This document shows positions 35,874 through 46,620 of a DNA stretch of 64,000 bases, in pieces. Within the stretch, counting starts at the first letter, position 1, and each line of letters starts with the position of its first letter. The translations under genes and the position numbers were made by a program. The stretch covers positions 1 through 64,000 of the forward strand of contig JADNRV010000046.1 of the NCBI GenBank assembly GCA_015499995.1. The letters run 5' to 3'. Below the pieces are notes generated by a model. It worked only from the letters and a program-made list of their open reading frames with translations, was not told where the DNA came from and did no database searches. The DNA is from Flammula alnicola. Lineage: Eukaryota; Basidiomycota; Agaricomycetes; Agaricales; Strophariaceae.

Positions 35874-37646
35874 CTAATGCACGATATGGTGGTGGAAGCT
35901 GAGTAGTAGTAGTGCGTCTTCGATTTTGATGCCATTAAATTGTTTTGCCGAGACCTTGTCTACTTGGATTGGATATGGCAGATTAAGTGTCTCCAATCTG
36001 CTGCTGTAATCATTCCGGGGGTGGATGACAGATGCCAGAGGGGGGGACGGCGACGGCTCAGGAGACGGCGTAACCGCCTCTTGGAACTCGTCTTCACTAC
36101 CGTTATCCGAGTGCGCATGGTGCATGTCATAGTCATCCGCATCCATATCCATAGAATCGTCGTTCATAGAGGAAGACGAGGATCCAAACGAGGGCGTGCC
36201 AAAGCGGGATGCCGACGCCGAGTACGGGTCCCTGCCCAGGAAACTATCATCGTCCTCATCATCTCCGCTGCCAGATTTCTTCGCGCGTTTGCGAGCGGTC
36301 TGCCGCAGATTCCGGAACCAGTTCGTCACTTTTCCGACATCCCTGTGAAAAGAAAAGTATGACATGTGTCGGCGTTAAAGAATACCTCCATAATAAAAAA
36401 CGTCATAACGTACATTCCAATTTCGAGTGCCAATGCCGAACGTTCTTCAATAGTTGGCGTGGACGTTTTTGTGAACAACACCTTCAAGGCGTCGAGTTGG
36501 TATGGTTCAGGGCGCGAGCGTCGTGGGCGTGAAAAACCGGCGGACGTGCCGCTGCTTCCATATGGAGTTGTGCTTCGGTGAGACGAGGATCTCCGCGGGG
36601 AACGATCTTCCATAGAGGGCGACACGCTGGGAGACCTGGTCAGGACAGCGGCATGTACGAGGGATGGGTGACTTGTCGGCGGGGGGAGACCCAAGGACGG
36701 ATGTAGGTGGGAAGGAGGAGGAAATGCCGAGTACTGCCGTGTCTCGTGGGGATACTCGGCTTTTGGCGCAACCAAAGAAAGACTTGCTTCTGGCTCGTCC
36801 TCCTTCCTCTTTTTTGCTAAACTCCGCTGATTTTGGAACCAATTGGTAATACTTTGATAACGCCTACAATCAATAACGTAGTTAGACTTTTTTCCTCCTC
36901 GGCAGAAAGTAAAAACAGAACAATTGATCAAGAGGGCGTGTAAAATTAAAAATAGAGCTTACATTCCAATACTGGCAGACAGAGCCTGCCTTTGCTCTGT
37001 AGTCGGATGGGGATTGATGTTGTACAATTTTCTGAGCTCATCGATCTGGTCAGTGGACGGGCGCATACGCATTCTGCGGGGCATGCTATCTGACTCTGTA
37101 TAAAAATGAGCTTGATCCGGATGGCCTGCGTAGAAGGACGAGGGATATTCCGATGGAACGAGAGATGCCGAGCGTGAGTGCTGTATGTCTAGCGACAGGT
37201 AGTCGTCGTCGTGAATATCGTCCATATCTGGGTGACGATGAAAATCTTGGTTTATGGTAGGAGAATGAAGCACAGGTGGCGTATTTATAGGCTGAGAGTC
37301 ATAAGAGACGGGTGCACCACCGCGGACCCGCTTCTTTGAGGAAGCCCGTTTGTTTTGAAACCAAGCATTGACGGTCTTTGTCTCCCTGTGGTTGACCATG
37401 AGGAGGGTGACAAAGAAAAAAAGCTAGGTGGACATACATTCCCAGACGCTCTGCGAGTGCAGTTCTTTGCTCCAGAGGGGGATGCTCATTCTGGTCGAAG
37501 AGCTCATTTAAAGCTGCCAACTGGAGGGGGGAATGTCGGTGTCTTGGTTTCTTATTCTGAGGAGCGGTTATATGGGGGGAAGGATTTGAGATATTGTCAT
37601 TTTGAATTGAATGGTCTGCAGGCCAGGAGTCGAGGGGAGGAGACAT
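35874..37646 (-). CDS. Transcription factor with three homeodomains, 516 aa
   Basis: Four exons (37438-37646, 36963-37385, 36414-36863, 35874-36342) give 1,551 nt. Three homeodomains are present: residues about 31-90 (ALNELFDQNEHPPLEQR...VNAWFQNKRASSKKR), 173-232 (ELRKLYNINPHPTTEQR...ITNWFQNQRSLAKKR) and 321-381 (ALKVLFTKTSTPTIEER...VTNWFRNLRQTARKR). Each keeps the helix-3 core WFxN and flanking basic residues, so each could bind DNA. Each is split by an intron at the same place, phase 2 inside the Met codon of a Gly-Met pair before helix 3. This strongly suggests internal exon duplication. Linkers are Ser/Pro-rich and the tail is acidic (MNDDSMDMDADDYDMHH), possibly for activation. It is not the HD1/HD2 mating-type arrangement, as no divergent partner is nearby. 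Confidence 0.9.
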
Positions 37647-38029
37647 TTTTTGCGGGGAGAGGGCGAAGGGAGGGAAGAGGGCGGAAGGTATGAATCGATT
37701 TTTGAATGGACACAGTGATTATGATTTCAGTGATTATTACAAACGTACATATGATCGGTTGGCATTCAATTTAACCAATCTTCCCACGTCTGCATATTGT
37801 CTCATCCCGTCCATTTTCTCATATATGCTGTCCCGTTGTCTATGCTACATGGCTCTCTTGGTGGTTGTAGAGTGTTCTTGCGGTCCTACTATACGCGATA
37901 CAGTGCTCGACGGAGCGGTGTGCGAGGGTATATATGTCTGATATGATTACCATATCGGGAATAAAAGAGGAAGTGATTTAATGACGAGGGTATGGTCTCA
38001 GTCTATTTGTGTTTCCCCACGAGTTGACC
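37647..38029. other. Intergenic, promoter side of the homeodomain gene
   Basis: About 380 bp upstream of the homeodomain gene start. No gene is supported. It should contain its promoter. Confidence 0.45.
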
Positions 38030-38780
38030 CGATACCATCATCTCTTCGGTAATACTCTAGTACAAAGCTGTATCCGTAGAATGGGGTAACCAATCCTGGT
38101 ACCTACTCTGTAGCTGCTCTCTTTAGCTGCTCTCTTCTTCAAGTTCAGAGTAAGTTATGCATAGGTTACAATCGATGTTTCTTATCCATGGACCCATCGA
38201 TCCCCTTCCATCGTTATCAACCTAGTAAATCTGCCTGAGTGCTATATATGTGCCCTCGTGTCACAAGAACGGAACCCGCTTCCTTTCCTTGCCCCAAAAC
38301 CGGATAGCGTGCGTCTAGAGCAACAGCAGCATGTCGCATTGAAACCAGTCACCGGATGTTTTACTGGAAGAGGCTTAGAACCCATATCCTCCGCGAGATG
38401 AATGTTCCTTCAAATCACAAGTAGCACCCCATGAAAGCAGCCGCCAGCCAACGAAAATAGACCCTGTCCAGATTATACTCTTTCATGCATTCCTGTCCGA
38501 CCTGTCATATCCGACCAGTTAGTCAACAAACTCACATACTCCAGAATCGCACAAGAAAGCACTCACGCAATATTTTTATTTGACGCTGCCGATATAAATT
38601 ATGTATGGGCAGAAGACTCTGGCCAGTGATGTCCTCGGCATATGTAAAACAAGAACCTCCTTCTCTCCGCCGGCCTGTTTCTGAGAATCGAGGCGAATTC
38701 CACTCAAACGTCACTCCATATTTAGGCGCATCAGGGTTTCGGCGATTCAGTTCCAGCAGGGGCGGGGCAAGGTGATTGAT
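38030..38780 (-). pseudogene. Decayed copy of the pantothenate kinase 3' end
   Basis: Blocks in the same order and orientation match the 3' half of the neighbouring pantothenate kinase gene (39460-40520). Examples are GTACAAAGCTGTATCCGTA, TTTCTTATCCATG.ACC.ATCGATCCCC, AACCGGAT.GCGT, CAGATTATACT, CTGATGTCCTCGGC and CTCAAACGTCACTCCATATTT. In translation the most obvious match is PKYGVTFE. About 350 bp of the parent are missing inside and no frame survives, so it is a non-functional tandem fragment. Confidence 0.8.
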
Positions 38781-39553
38781 AGAGCAGCCTCGGCTTGTAA
38801 GAAAGGAAGCTATACAATGAAGGGACCAATCAGTGCGCCTCACAGCCGATCAGTAGGCGTCCGACATGACCGTAAGCAAAATAGGATTCATCCCCATGTG
38901 CAATTGCGTGCTAGCTCGCCGAAACATACGGAGTGGATACTGCTTTGATACTTATCAGATTTGTCCTATTTTCGAGTCGCGTCGAGCCACTTACTGAAGC
39001 CCATCGATGCCTCTGGGTCAGGCTTTTCTATGGGCAAGGACACCGATGAAGAAAAGAGGTAGGAACCTGTAAGAACTCAGCTTGTGATATTGCTTACCTC
39101 CTCAGAGTTGCCGTTGCATCAAGTCCCTATCGTCCATTGCATAGATCCCTCAGAAACACGAGCATGATCTCCGTCGAATGGCTGAGGCAAGTGGTATTCG
39201 TCCTCGGCGCGAACGATTGCCACACAGACGGTTCGACGAACGAGGAGTGAGAGGTCAATGAGCAGATTTTCTGCCGTGGTTATTTCGTAGTGAGTGGATT
39301 TGCTGGTGCCGGTGGCAGATCTGGCCACAATCACATCTATGTTCAGGGCAAGCACATTTAAGTAGTCCGTGAATTCCAAAGTGAAGACGAACTGTACATA
39401 ATCTAATCTAACCGAGCGTGTGGTGCTCGCTATCTCCCATATCACCATCACATTTGGTGTATACTATAGTACAATGCTGTATCCGTAAAAAAGAATAGGG
39501 TAATGTAAAACAATTCCAGCGTGACTAGCACCTGCCTACCACCGTGTCGCATT
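38781..39553. other. Intergenic, unassigned
   Basis: About 770 bp between the pantothenate kinase fragment and the gene end. A 110-codon minus-strand frame (39119-39451; VRLDYVQFVFTLEFTDYLNV...) looks protein-like but matches nothing I recognise and has no clear splice partners. It could be another gene fragment. Confidence 0.35.
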
Positions 39554-41525
39554 TTAGCTGCTTGGCTTAACCTTTCCATGCACATGCGCATGCTCTGCGA
39601 CCTCATCGGACGCATCAATATTTCTTATCCATGCACCAATCGATCCCCTGTAATCGCGATCTCTAGTCAGTAATAGCCCTTGCTGTATATAAGAGAACGA
39701 AATCTTACAAAAATCCTTCGTGTCGAAGGAACAGCGCCCGCTTTGTTCCTTTGCTCCAGAACCGGATGGCGTAGGAGAGCGTCGCAATAGTCGCCGCGTG
39801 CCCTGCAAAAACCCAGACCAGGATCAGAACCCGTCAGATGAATGCACGAAATACTTTCATACCTCGAATAAAGCAGCCACCGAAATAGATCTTATTCAGA
39901 TTATACTTTTCTGCATTCATGTATCTGATCAATATCACATCACATCAGTCACCCGAAGTTTAGACAGAAACAACAAAAGGACGCACGCAATCTGTCCAAT
40001 ATTATTGGACACTGCATACAGAAGAGACTTGCTGATGTCCTCGGCGGAGAACTTGCCCTTTTCGCCGCCCTTTTTGAACACCTTGCCAAACGTACTGGCG
40101 ATCATGGTCGACTTGAGCCCGAGCTTGCTGTAATCTTGTCCGTAGATATCACCGACGAGCATGTCTACCGTTGAGTTGTCGCCCTGTTCTGAGAAGGCCA
40201 ACATTTCTATTAAAAGAGAGAGAAAAATTAGTTGACGATTTAACTTCGGAGAAAAGATTAGCACTACTGACCATCGAATGTCGTCGCTGGTGTCAGCAAA
40301 CTCAAGAGACCCCATAACGTGCCTCCACCTAAACTGGTACCAGAAACACGCTCGAACGCGCCGTCTTCATCCACTTTGATGATGGACACACCCGACCCGA
40401 TGTTAACCAGCAAGCAGGGAAACTGCGGTGTTGGATGGCTCTCAAACGTCACTCCATATTTCGGCGGATCAGGGCTTGGTCGTTCCAGTATAGGTGGTGA
40501 GGTTTGAGGAAGAGAAGCCTTGGCATGAATTGGTTGAAGACCTTCGGCCTCTAAGGAGGGACAAATCAGGGGAGGAGGAATATTCGGCGTAGTAGAGGTT
40601 GAGGTGGTCGGATGTGAAACGCTGTGGATAACTTCATCCGAAAAGTAATACACCTCGTCCGGAATGAGCGTGATGAACTGGAGACCCTCTATTAAACACT
40701 CCATCTCATCTTCCCTCCGCACGTCCACATGAAGTGTGTCGCTGAACATCTCGTAAAACTTGTGCGCACCCCCGCCTGTCGCCATGATCTTCACGCCCTT
40801 GCGCATTTCCTCAATCGACACCCCGTTCAGATGTGCGGACCGCTCAATCAGTTCCTGGATAAACTCGACGCACGCGTCGATGTTGTCCGTCTCGAACCTC
40901 TCAAAGTTCAGCGAACCGCCGGGGAAGTGCTGCACCGCTGCTGCTGCCGCTGCCGTGCGTTTGAGGATGGATTCATGTAGGAGCCCTTCCGAGAACCCGG
41001 AAGGTCCGCTGCCGTTGGTCATGGGCTGTTCTAGGACGAGGGGCGTCAGTGCGCCGTTCACCTTGTTGTTGGTGCATGTCCCAGGGGAGGAGTGTGTACT
41101 GGAGGCGTCGTGGGAGGGCGAGACCGACCGAGGTGAGGATAGGTTGCTGGCGCTGCTTGACCCGTGGGTCGCAGCGACAGAAGGCGACGAAGGGGGCTCG
41201 GGTGACCTGGTAAAATAGACTACTTTCGCAAGAGACCCTCCAATCTAACATTAGGCAGGTCCCGTGAGCACGACTAGTACAGGGATGGAGATAGGAGACC
41301 ACTCACGTCGACCGCGATATGGGATACAGGTTCGATATAGTTTGGGAGATAAATGCCTCGGCTGTCTCTGGTCTGTTATAGCACGTCATTTGGCATAGGC
41401 ACGGAGCTGGGGTGAATAAGGAAATGGCGACAAACCTCTGGCGACTCTTCCGAGAGTATGACTGCCCCTCGCGTGTCGACATGGATGATCCTGGCAGAGG
41501 GCAAAGATGGGGTATGGAGGGACAT
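39554..41525 (-). CDS. Pantothenate kinase (eukaryotic type II)
   Basis: Multi-exon minus-strand gene. After MSLHTPSLPSARIIHVDTRGAV come YLPNYIEPVSHIAVDIGGSLAKVVYF (ATP-binding phosphate-1 motif DIGGSLAK) and a Ser/Thr-rich insertion. Next are NFERFETDNIDACVEFIQEL, VKIMATGGGAHKFYEMF, MECLIEGLQFI, NIGSGVSIIKVDEDG, RVSGTSLGGGTLWGLLSLL and the C-terminal KIYFGGCFIRGH, IRFWSKG and FLRHEGFLGSIGAW. These are the actin-like ATPase-fold motifs of PanK. The enzyme phosphorylates pantothenate in the first, usually rate-limiting step of CoA synthesis. It is longer than the human isoform cores because of the Ser-rich insertions. The stop overlaps the repeat whose decayed copy lies at 38.0 kb. Confidence 0.92.
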
Positions 41526-42039
41526 CACGAATCCGAGGAGATGGGGGTAAAGGAATATAATTCGAGTTTTGTACACGAGGTAGGACCAGCGGTCGCTAGC
41601 TGACGAAAGGTCCGACCCGACGTCGACGGCGACGATTATGAGGTTGTCAAATAATAAACCACTCCACTTAAATGCTGTTCAGCTAGTGGTGGTAGTAGTA
41701 ATGGAACGATAAAGTATGCCGTAGACGTGCAGCATTAGGATAAACGGCCGCTGCTGTAATAACCTACATATATCATACGATTTGTCTGACACAGGTCTCC
41801 CGTCCCGGCGCTAGGTATCTCAAACACCGAACCCTTGGTAAACTAACAACCGGGCGCGGCTTCCCCACTCAACCGGTACTTACCCCTCCTCTGCCCGTGC
41901 TATGTAAGTCGGCCATACCCCGCGACACCGGCTTCACAGCTCTCGCATAAATAACGGCGGGATGCTCCGCACATACTTACTATCTCCACACTATTTGAAA
42001 TTGTCATGCGACCCCTTGCGACCTACTCGTGTGCCCGCT
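41526..42039. other. Intergenic, pantothenate kinase promoter
   Basis: About 510 bp between the pantothenate kinase start and a decayed gamma-COP copy. No gene is seen. The kinase promoter should be near 41530-41800. Confidence 0.45.
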
Positions 42040-42440
42040 TTTTCCGATATGGGGCTCAGGCCCCAGCGACCACACGCCCCGCCTTGTATTGGAAACATCC
42101 ACACGCACGAGCCACGAGAATTCATGAAATGGTATTGAAACTTACACAGGCAAAAGGACCTCGCATCCACGACATACATACGGTCTATGATCCACCCAGA
42201 GGTCCACCTCAATGATGGTCGCATGCAGCTGGGGAAAAATATGATTAGAACCGACTTCGGGAATATGAGAAATGGTAATACACCCTTGAAACTCTCCATG
42301 GCAGACAGGGCAAACGTTTCTGTAGTGCTAGGAGCTGGTCCCACTCAGCTCCGAAAGATGCATAGCTGGGAACGATACAATCGCCACCAGCACTGAGTTC
42401 TACTTCCTCAACTTGGTATTGATCCTCGTAACCTTCCTCT
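42040..42440 (-). pseudogene. Decayed copy of the gamma-COP 3' end
   Basis: The sequence matches the last part of the coatomer gamma gene (about 42900-43500) in the same orientation, including ATGGTATTGAAACTTACACAG, CATGCAGCT, CTCTCCATGGCAGACA and CACCAGCACTGAGTTC. In translation [11 protein letters not shown] is preserved. Most of the final exon (43040-43215 of the parent) is missing. It lies just downstream of its parent gene and is not expected to code. Confidence 0.85.
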
Positions 42441-42760
42441 TCATCGAGTTGTCATTCACGAGGCTCAATGACCCGACAGAGGATTATCGATACATCCTTA
42501 GTGGCGAAGGGTTTACGAATTTGGAGGAGTTGGTATTGGATTCAATGGATATCACGGATGATGCGCTGACGGCAGGCGCTGGAGGTCCATCGAGCTTGAA
42601 GAGACTTGAGCTGCGGAATTGTAAGCATATAACTGGCGCTGGTCTTCTGCACTTCGCACAGCCACGAAGCAGCGATTTTTTGCTGAGCCTTGAAGCCTGC
42701 CAAGGTGTCACTAAAAAGGATATCGAAACCCTCTCGATCCTCCGAACCCAGACCAAGTAG
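42441..42760 (+). pseudogene. C-terminal fragment of an F-box/LRR-type protein
   Basis: A plus-strand frame reads EGFTNLEELVLDSMDITDDAL, SSLKRLELRNCKHITGAGLLHF and LLSLEACQGVTKKDI to a TAG at 42758-42760. These are AMN1-type leucine-rich repeats. The frame is fused without a break to antisense gamma-COP fragment sequence upstream (open from 42413), so the present reading is an accidental chimera. The parent gene is not in this window: the F-box/LRR protein at 4.6-7.7 kb has different repeats. Confidence 0.7.
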
Positions 42761-43027
42761 TAAATCAGTAAACACTGCACTTGAAGACTATGTACCGAAT
42801 TCAGGTATATGCATTTTCTCTCTACCGATGTTCTTTGTGGTTCAAGTAAATAAATGAAACGGTTAAATATGTCCGAATACATAGCCGTACCACCAGGCCA
42901 CTCGTGTGCCGCTTTTTCCGATCCTTGGAATGGAAACACCCACAACTCACGAAAATCCACAAAATGGTATTGAAACTTACACAGACAAAAAACCCCACAT
43001 CCACAACATACATACAGCCTACGTCTA

Positions 43028-46000
43028 TTAACCTCCGACAGCTGCCAACACGAGATCGCACACTTCTTGCTTTTCGGCGCGTACGCCCAGCTCCAGCGTC
43101 ACACCCTGTCCCCGCGAGAACGTCATTCGACAGCGTACAAGAACTTTGCCGCCACCTCCGGTCACCAAACCAGATAGTTGCAGTGTATGCACTGAAGCCG
43201 ATGAAGGAACTTCTGAGCCACCCAGAGGTTCCATGTTGAGCACCTCGATGATGGAGTCGCATGCAGCTAGAAAAAGAGAGATACGATTAAAACCAACTTC
43301 GCGAATATAGGAATGCGTAACAACACACCCTTGAGACTCTCCATGGCAGACAAGGCAAATGTTTCTGTGGCGCTAGGCGCCGACCGTAACCGGTCCCACT
43401 CAGCTCCGAATGATGCATAGCTGGGAACGATATAATCGCCACCAGCACTGAGTTCAACTTCCTCAACTTGGTATTCATCCTCGTAACCTTCCTCTTCGGG
43501 AACGCCGGTTGAAGGATCCAACTCCTTGCTCGTAAACTTGAGCGTACATTGGAAGGAAGCGATAGCGTATAGCTCTGGATTTTCACGGGTGAAAGAGACG
43601 TAGACGATTCCAGGTGAGTTGGATGCACTAAGGGCTGGAAGGTTGATGATGAAGTCTTCAACCAGACCACTATCCTCTGACTGCGGCTGCATGATCACAG
43701 ACACTTGTTCCAGAACAGTATCGGGAATGGTATTCGAGATATTGAACTATAATTCTTCATTGAGTAAGACAACTTTCTGAATAATGAAATGCATGTACCT
43801 GGAAAACGATGTGCTCCTTGAAAATATGCTTGACACAATTAACCTGGTACTCGGTCTCGCTCTCGGTGAGTTGCGCGGGCGTCGCACTGCTGTTAAGCAC
43901 AGGTCCATACGAAGCGAACTCGAGGACTTCCTGGAGCTGTTGCGCATATGCTGATTGTTTCTCTGCCGCTGAAGGAGCTGCAGGTGCATCCGCCACCTTC
44001 TTTGACAACGGAGCGCCAATAGTATCGAGAGTACTCGGGCCTGCAAATAAAATTCGTCAGAAGCGTCACTAGAGAAGTAAGGTTCGGCAAACTTACGGGC
44101 AGCTTCTGCTGCAGCTTGGGTACGGCTGATCTTCGGCACCGACGAGACGTCGAAGGGTTGCTCACCCGCGGCTGGATCCTTCACGTATGCTACCAACTTA
44201 GACTCCAGTGCGGCCAGTGAGAACACAGACTCTGTGGCACAGTAAAAAGCCTATTACAATGGATGCGAGTAAGAGGGCCACTGACCTTCTTTGACATAGG
44301 TGTCTGCCAAGGCCTTCACTTTGAACACTTTGAGATACAACGCAGCACGATCGCGGACTTCGTCGTCAACATCATCCAGACACCTATCAAAATGCAATGT
44401 AAGCGGAGGGATCGGTCAAAAGGACACTATTCTATTCAACAAACCTATTAAGGAGGACCGTGATGCTCTTCTTGAGAGCAGGTTCCGCCGAGTTGACACC
44501 AAATTTGGCCAAGCTAGTCACAGCTGCAGCTCGGACAGTGGCGTTTTCCAGAACAACACGGTTGTAGATGAACCGGATGTACTTCGCAGGTTGTGGAGAT
44601 TGTGGACCTTCAACTCCAAGTAGATGGAGGATACGGACAGAAAGTTTTGTGAACTCGCAGTCTTCAATGAATTCGCATAGATGTGACAAGGCCTGCTCCT
44701 TCGATTCGGGGATGAACTTGATCATATCAAACATAGCTTCGACGACGGCGCGCTTGAATTCGTAGCCACCCTCATCTCTGAGAACGCTGGACAGGAAAGT
44801 CAACATAGAGGCGTGTTTGGCAGGGAATTTGAGGCAGAGGGAGCGAATGGCATCCACAATGATGACCTTGAATTCGTCGCTAATCTCAGTCATGAATCCA
44901 GTGATTTGCTTGATCAAACGGTCAACGGAGGCCTCATTACCGGTCTGTAATTGTGGCGTCAGTATTAGATATGATCAGACACCACATACAACGTACCTTG
45001 AGCAAAGTTGTAATAGCATACGTAGCAACGCTGCGATTGGGGTCAGCGATGAGAGTCTCTAAATCGATGTTGCAGGTAGCAACGCTGGTAGGGTGTGTCA
45101 AAGCGAGAGTGGCAAGTGTACGAGCAGCAGCGAATTTCAAGACAGGTTTAGGCGTGGTCAAGAAGACTTGCAACACTAGATTATAATATATTTTGAGGAT
45201 GCATTCACAACAAATTAAAAGAGTGACTGACCAGCAATAGGCTTCGTTAACTGAGCAGCAGTGACATTCTTCATCTCGCAGATTGCGCGTGCAGCTTCGA
45301 AGTTAACCATATCGCTCTTATGACGCAACCAGCCCTCAAGGAGTTCTAGAATCTGTCGTTGAACGCTGAACATATGTAGTTAAGCAGTGGTAACAGCCTA
45401 TTATAATTATAAACCACGTACTTAGGGTCTTCCTCCATGACCTTTGCAGCATATCGAATCAGCATGCACAATGCCATCGGGTTCTTGAGAGTGGTGCCTG
45501 CACCCGACTTTCCTCCACCAAGCTGCTGGATCATTTTGGTAACTGCCATCCTATCTTGTTGACGAATGAGATACAAGAGGCCCAAAGCATGGTATTGAGC
45601 GATGTAACTTGTTGACGGGAGGGTCTGAGGGCCGGATTGTTGACTCGATCCTCCACCAAAGCCGAGATAACCGCCGCCGCCGCCGCTTGACCCAAAGAAA
45701 GTAGACGACGATTTGGCATTGACGGCTTCTTGAACTTCGTTAACCCATCGTTTGACGACATCTTTGGCTAGAGGGTACAGGTGGTATGCAGACACAAGAG
45801 CAGCGGAGGCAATGGATGGATTCCGGTCAACGATAGCGGCCTTGAAGAAACGCTCAACCCTTGGGCCATGGAGGGCTGCATGGAGATGTTAGCATTATAG
45901 TTATAAGCACGATTCACCGTGCGGACACAGATGACCACGTACGTCAATGATTTTGCAGAGTGCACGAATCGCATTAGGGCGGTAAATGACTTCCGAGTTG

Positions 46001-46402
46001 GGTTGCATGTCCTTCATTATACTGCTTGTAACCATAATAACATCCTCCGCCGTAGTTGAAAGTTCTTTGATCGCCAAATAGACAGCCTGTCGCAATGCGC
46101 TCTGCAAACGATTGTAAGCGAATTGTATCTTTTCCGTTTATTAGGAAAGATACGAACATCCTTGTGTTGAAACAGTTTGGTTGTGCCAAAGAACAGCGTA
46201 GTCGCCTCCTGGGTCCCAAATGTCTCTCCGACATAGAGAAGGTACACGATCCTGGTAAGGAGTGCTCTGCACTTCCTTGGGCTGATGGGGGATTCATTGA
46301 AACGCGAGCCTCTTGGATAATCGTAGTTTTGTTGTTGTAGTAGGAACTTAGGCCGCTTTCGTCCTCTTTCTTAGAGGGAAAGACCATGGCGAAAGAGGCC
46401 AT
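43028..46402 (-). CDS. SEC21: Coatomer subunit gamma (Sec21), with one apparent 1-base deletion near the start
   Basis: A minus-strand gene with about nine introns encodes about 920 residues. The N-terminal adaptin-like helical solenoid shows [15 protein letters not shown] sequence (here [17 protein letters not shown]), [29 protein letters not shown] and [12 protein letters not shown]. The appendage domain has [30 protein letters not shown] and [20 protein letters not shown] at the end. Gamma-COP is part of the COPI coat for Golgi-to-ER and intra-Golgi vesicles. Near 46300-46302 the frame breaks between IQEAR and [10 protein letters not shown]; a T3 run extended to T4 (minus sense) restores the conserved EARVFNES. 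It shares a 218-bp promoter with the HET gene. Confidence 0.93.
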
Positions 46403-46620
46403 TTTTGAGAAGTTAGCAGTCGTTCAAATGTCGTCTCGACTGCAATGAAATGAGCCGCGACGTGGAAGCTTTGTTTGGCAAAGTCAATGACCTTGTTTGG
46501 CGACAACCTCCGCTGCCGTAGTTCTTCTACAAGATTGGCCATCTGTTTTTTTCTCATTAACAGCACAGATTTATTCCATTTTCATTCCAATCATATCTAC
46601 ATTTGCGTATCAACGCAAAC
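46403..46620. promoter_or_regulatory. Short divergent promoter between gamma-COP and HET genes
   Basis: Only 218 bp separate the two start codons. Both 5' UTRs and core promoters must fit here unless one transcript starts inside the other gene. No specific element could be assigned by eye. Confidence 0.5.

Noticed and set aside
35874..37646. Mating-type HD1/HD2 locus
   Set aside because: There is only one gene and no divergent homeodomain partner, and none of the usual flanking genes of the A mating-type locus are present.
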